The translations under genes were made by a program, and so were the position numbers. From the NCBI GenBank assembly GCA_049670505.1, contig JBATTK010000174.1, forward strand, positions 1 through 13,294: a DNA stretch of 13,294 nucleotides, written 5' to 3'. Of this stretch, positions 12,908-13,294 are shown in pieces; within the stretch, counting starts at the first letter, position 1; each line of letters begins with the position of its first letter. The notes below the pieces were generated by a model, which saw nothing but the letters and a program-made list of their open reading frames with translations, made no database searches and was not told the origin of the DNA. The stretch is from JBATTK01 sp049670505 (GTDB lineage: Bacteria; Bacteroidota; Bacteroidia; Flavobacteriales; Flavobacteriaceae).

Positions 12908-13294
12908 ATGCAACTACTTGTTTATATTTTATCATACCCTTTTCTATGGGTTATCTCCATACTTCCATTTAAAATTTTGTACCTGTTTTCCGATTTTGTA
13001 TTCTTTCTGGTCTACAGAATTTTTGGATATCGGAAAAAGGTAGTTTACGAAAACTTAAAACTAGTTTTTCCCGAGAAAGATGAAAAAGAAGTTAAACGTA
13101 TTCGATATAAGTTTTATGCCCACCTGTGCGATTTTTTTCTGGAAACCATCAAGATATTGGCAATTACCAAGGAAGAACTGAAAAAGCGGTACCGTGTTAC
13201 CAATATTGAAGTCCTGCAAAAAATTGAAAAGGAAAAGAGTATCCTGGTCGTTTTTTCCCATTACGCCAATTGGGAATGGAGCGTAGTTATAAAC
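12908..13294 (+). CDS. Lysophospholipid/lipid A acyltransferase (LpxL/HtrB-like), 5' part
   Basis: The frame opens at ATG 12908 and runs off the right edge, giving the first 129 residues. The N-terminus MQLLVYILSYPFLWVISILP is a membrane anchor segment, followed by a second hydrophobic stretch (about 22-38), RKKVVYENLKLVFPEKDEK (the LpxL-family region where N-L-x-x-x-F-P is conserved) and, near residues 118-123, SHYANWEW containing the HX4E catalytic motif (H119, E124 approximately). Family members transfer acyl chains to lipid A precursors or related lipids at the inner membrane; in Bacteroidota some relatives make other acylated lipids. It is divergent from the rhomboid gene with 59 bases between starts. 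The C-terminal half is outside the window. Confidence 0.88.
   Translation, partial: MQLLVYILSYPFLWVISILPFKILYLFSDFVFFLVYRIFGYRKKVVYENLKLVFPEKDEKEVKRIRYKFYAHLCDFFLETIKILAITKEELKKRYRVTNIEVLQKIEKEKSILVVFSHYANWEWSVVIN

Noticed and set aside
12849..12935. N-terminal extension of the rhomboid protease
   Set aside because: It crosses the promoter region and overlaps the first codons of the divergent acyltransferase; the family start fits ATG 12848.
13061..13261. 66-codon minus-strand reading frame at the right edge
   Set aside because: It is antisense to the acyltransferase, whose motifs (membrane anchor, HX4E) are clear.

Overview
This window reads as chromosomal DNA from a marine-type member of the Flavobacteriaceae (Bacteroidota). 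The evidence is moderately low GC, protein sequences close in style to Maribacter/Zobellia/Arenibacter relatives, few Shine-Dalgarno sequences, several exact copies of the Bacteroidota promoter -7 element TAnnTTTG upstream of genes, and a TlpA-like lipoprotein with an N-terminal DUF4369-type region. The genus is inference; no rRNA or tRNA gene was found.

Left part (1-5772): the tail of an unrecognised plus-strand gene ends at 155 and is followed by a good terminator. The minus strand then carries, in transcription order from high to low coordinates, aroC (chorismate synthase), a hairpin terminator overlapping the aroC stop, and a compact four-gene cluster: a dicarboxylate/amino acid:cation symporter, a glutathione-synthetase-like ATP-grasp ligase, an N-formylglutamate-amidohydrolase-family protein and a QEGLA-motif (DUF1704, MATCAP-like) putative metallopeptidase. 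The last three overlap by 8 and 4 bases and the symporter lies only 18 bases upstream. A peptide ligase, an amide hydrolase and a carboxypeptidase-like protein that are translationally coupled suggest a small-peptide or protein-tail modification pathway with unknown substrate. This is the most interesting system in the window.

Middle part (5773-9869): an intergenic gap of about 300 bases, an LpxH-like metallophosphoesterase on the plus strand, and a 969-residue FAD/Fe-S oxidoreductase (YdiJ/GlcD-GlpC type) on the minus strand. The two genes converge with a 12-base overlap of their 3' ends.

Right part (9870-13294): a small outer-membrane beta-barrel protein; a 221-base element with perfect 21-base terminal inverted repeats (MITE or IS remnant) inserted exactly at that gene's stop codon; a strong terminator; a promoter; a TlpA-like thioredoxin lipoprotein; a structured intergenic region with direct repeats around a long stem-loop; a rhomboid protease on the minus strand; and, divergently, the start of a LpxL/HtrB-like acyltransferase cut by the window edge. 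LpxH-like and LpxL-like genes at either end of this half both point to lipid A/envelope work. Start codons were moved downstream for three genes (N-formylglutamate amidohydrolase, TlpA-like protein, rhomboid) because terminators, promoters, ribosome binding sites or family N-termini rule out the longest reading frame.
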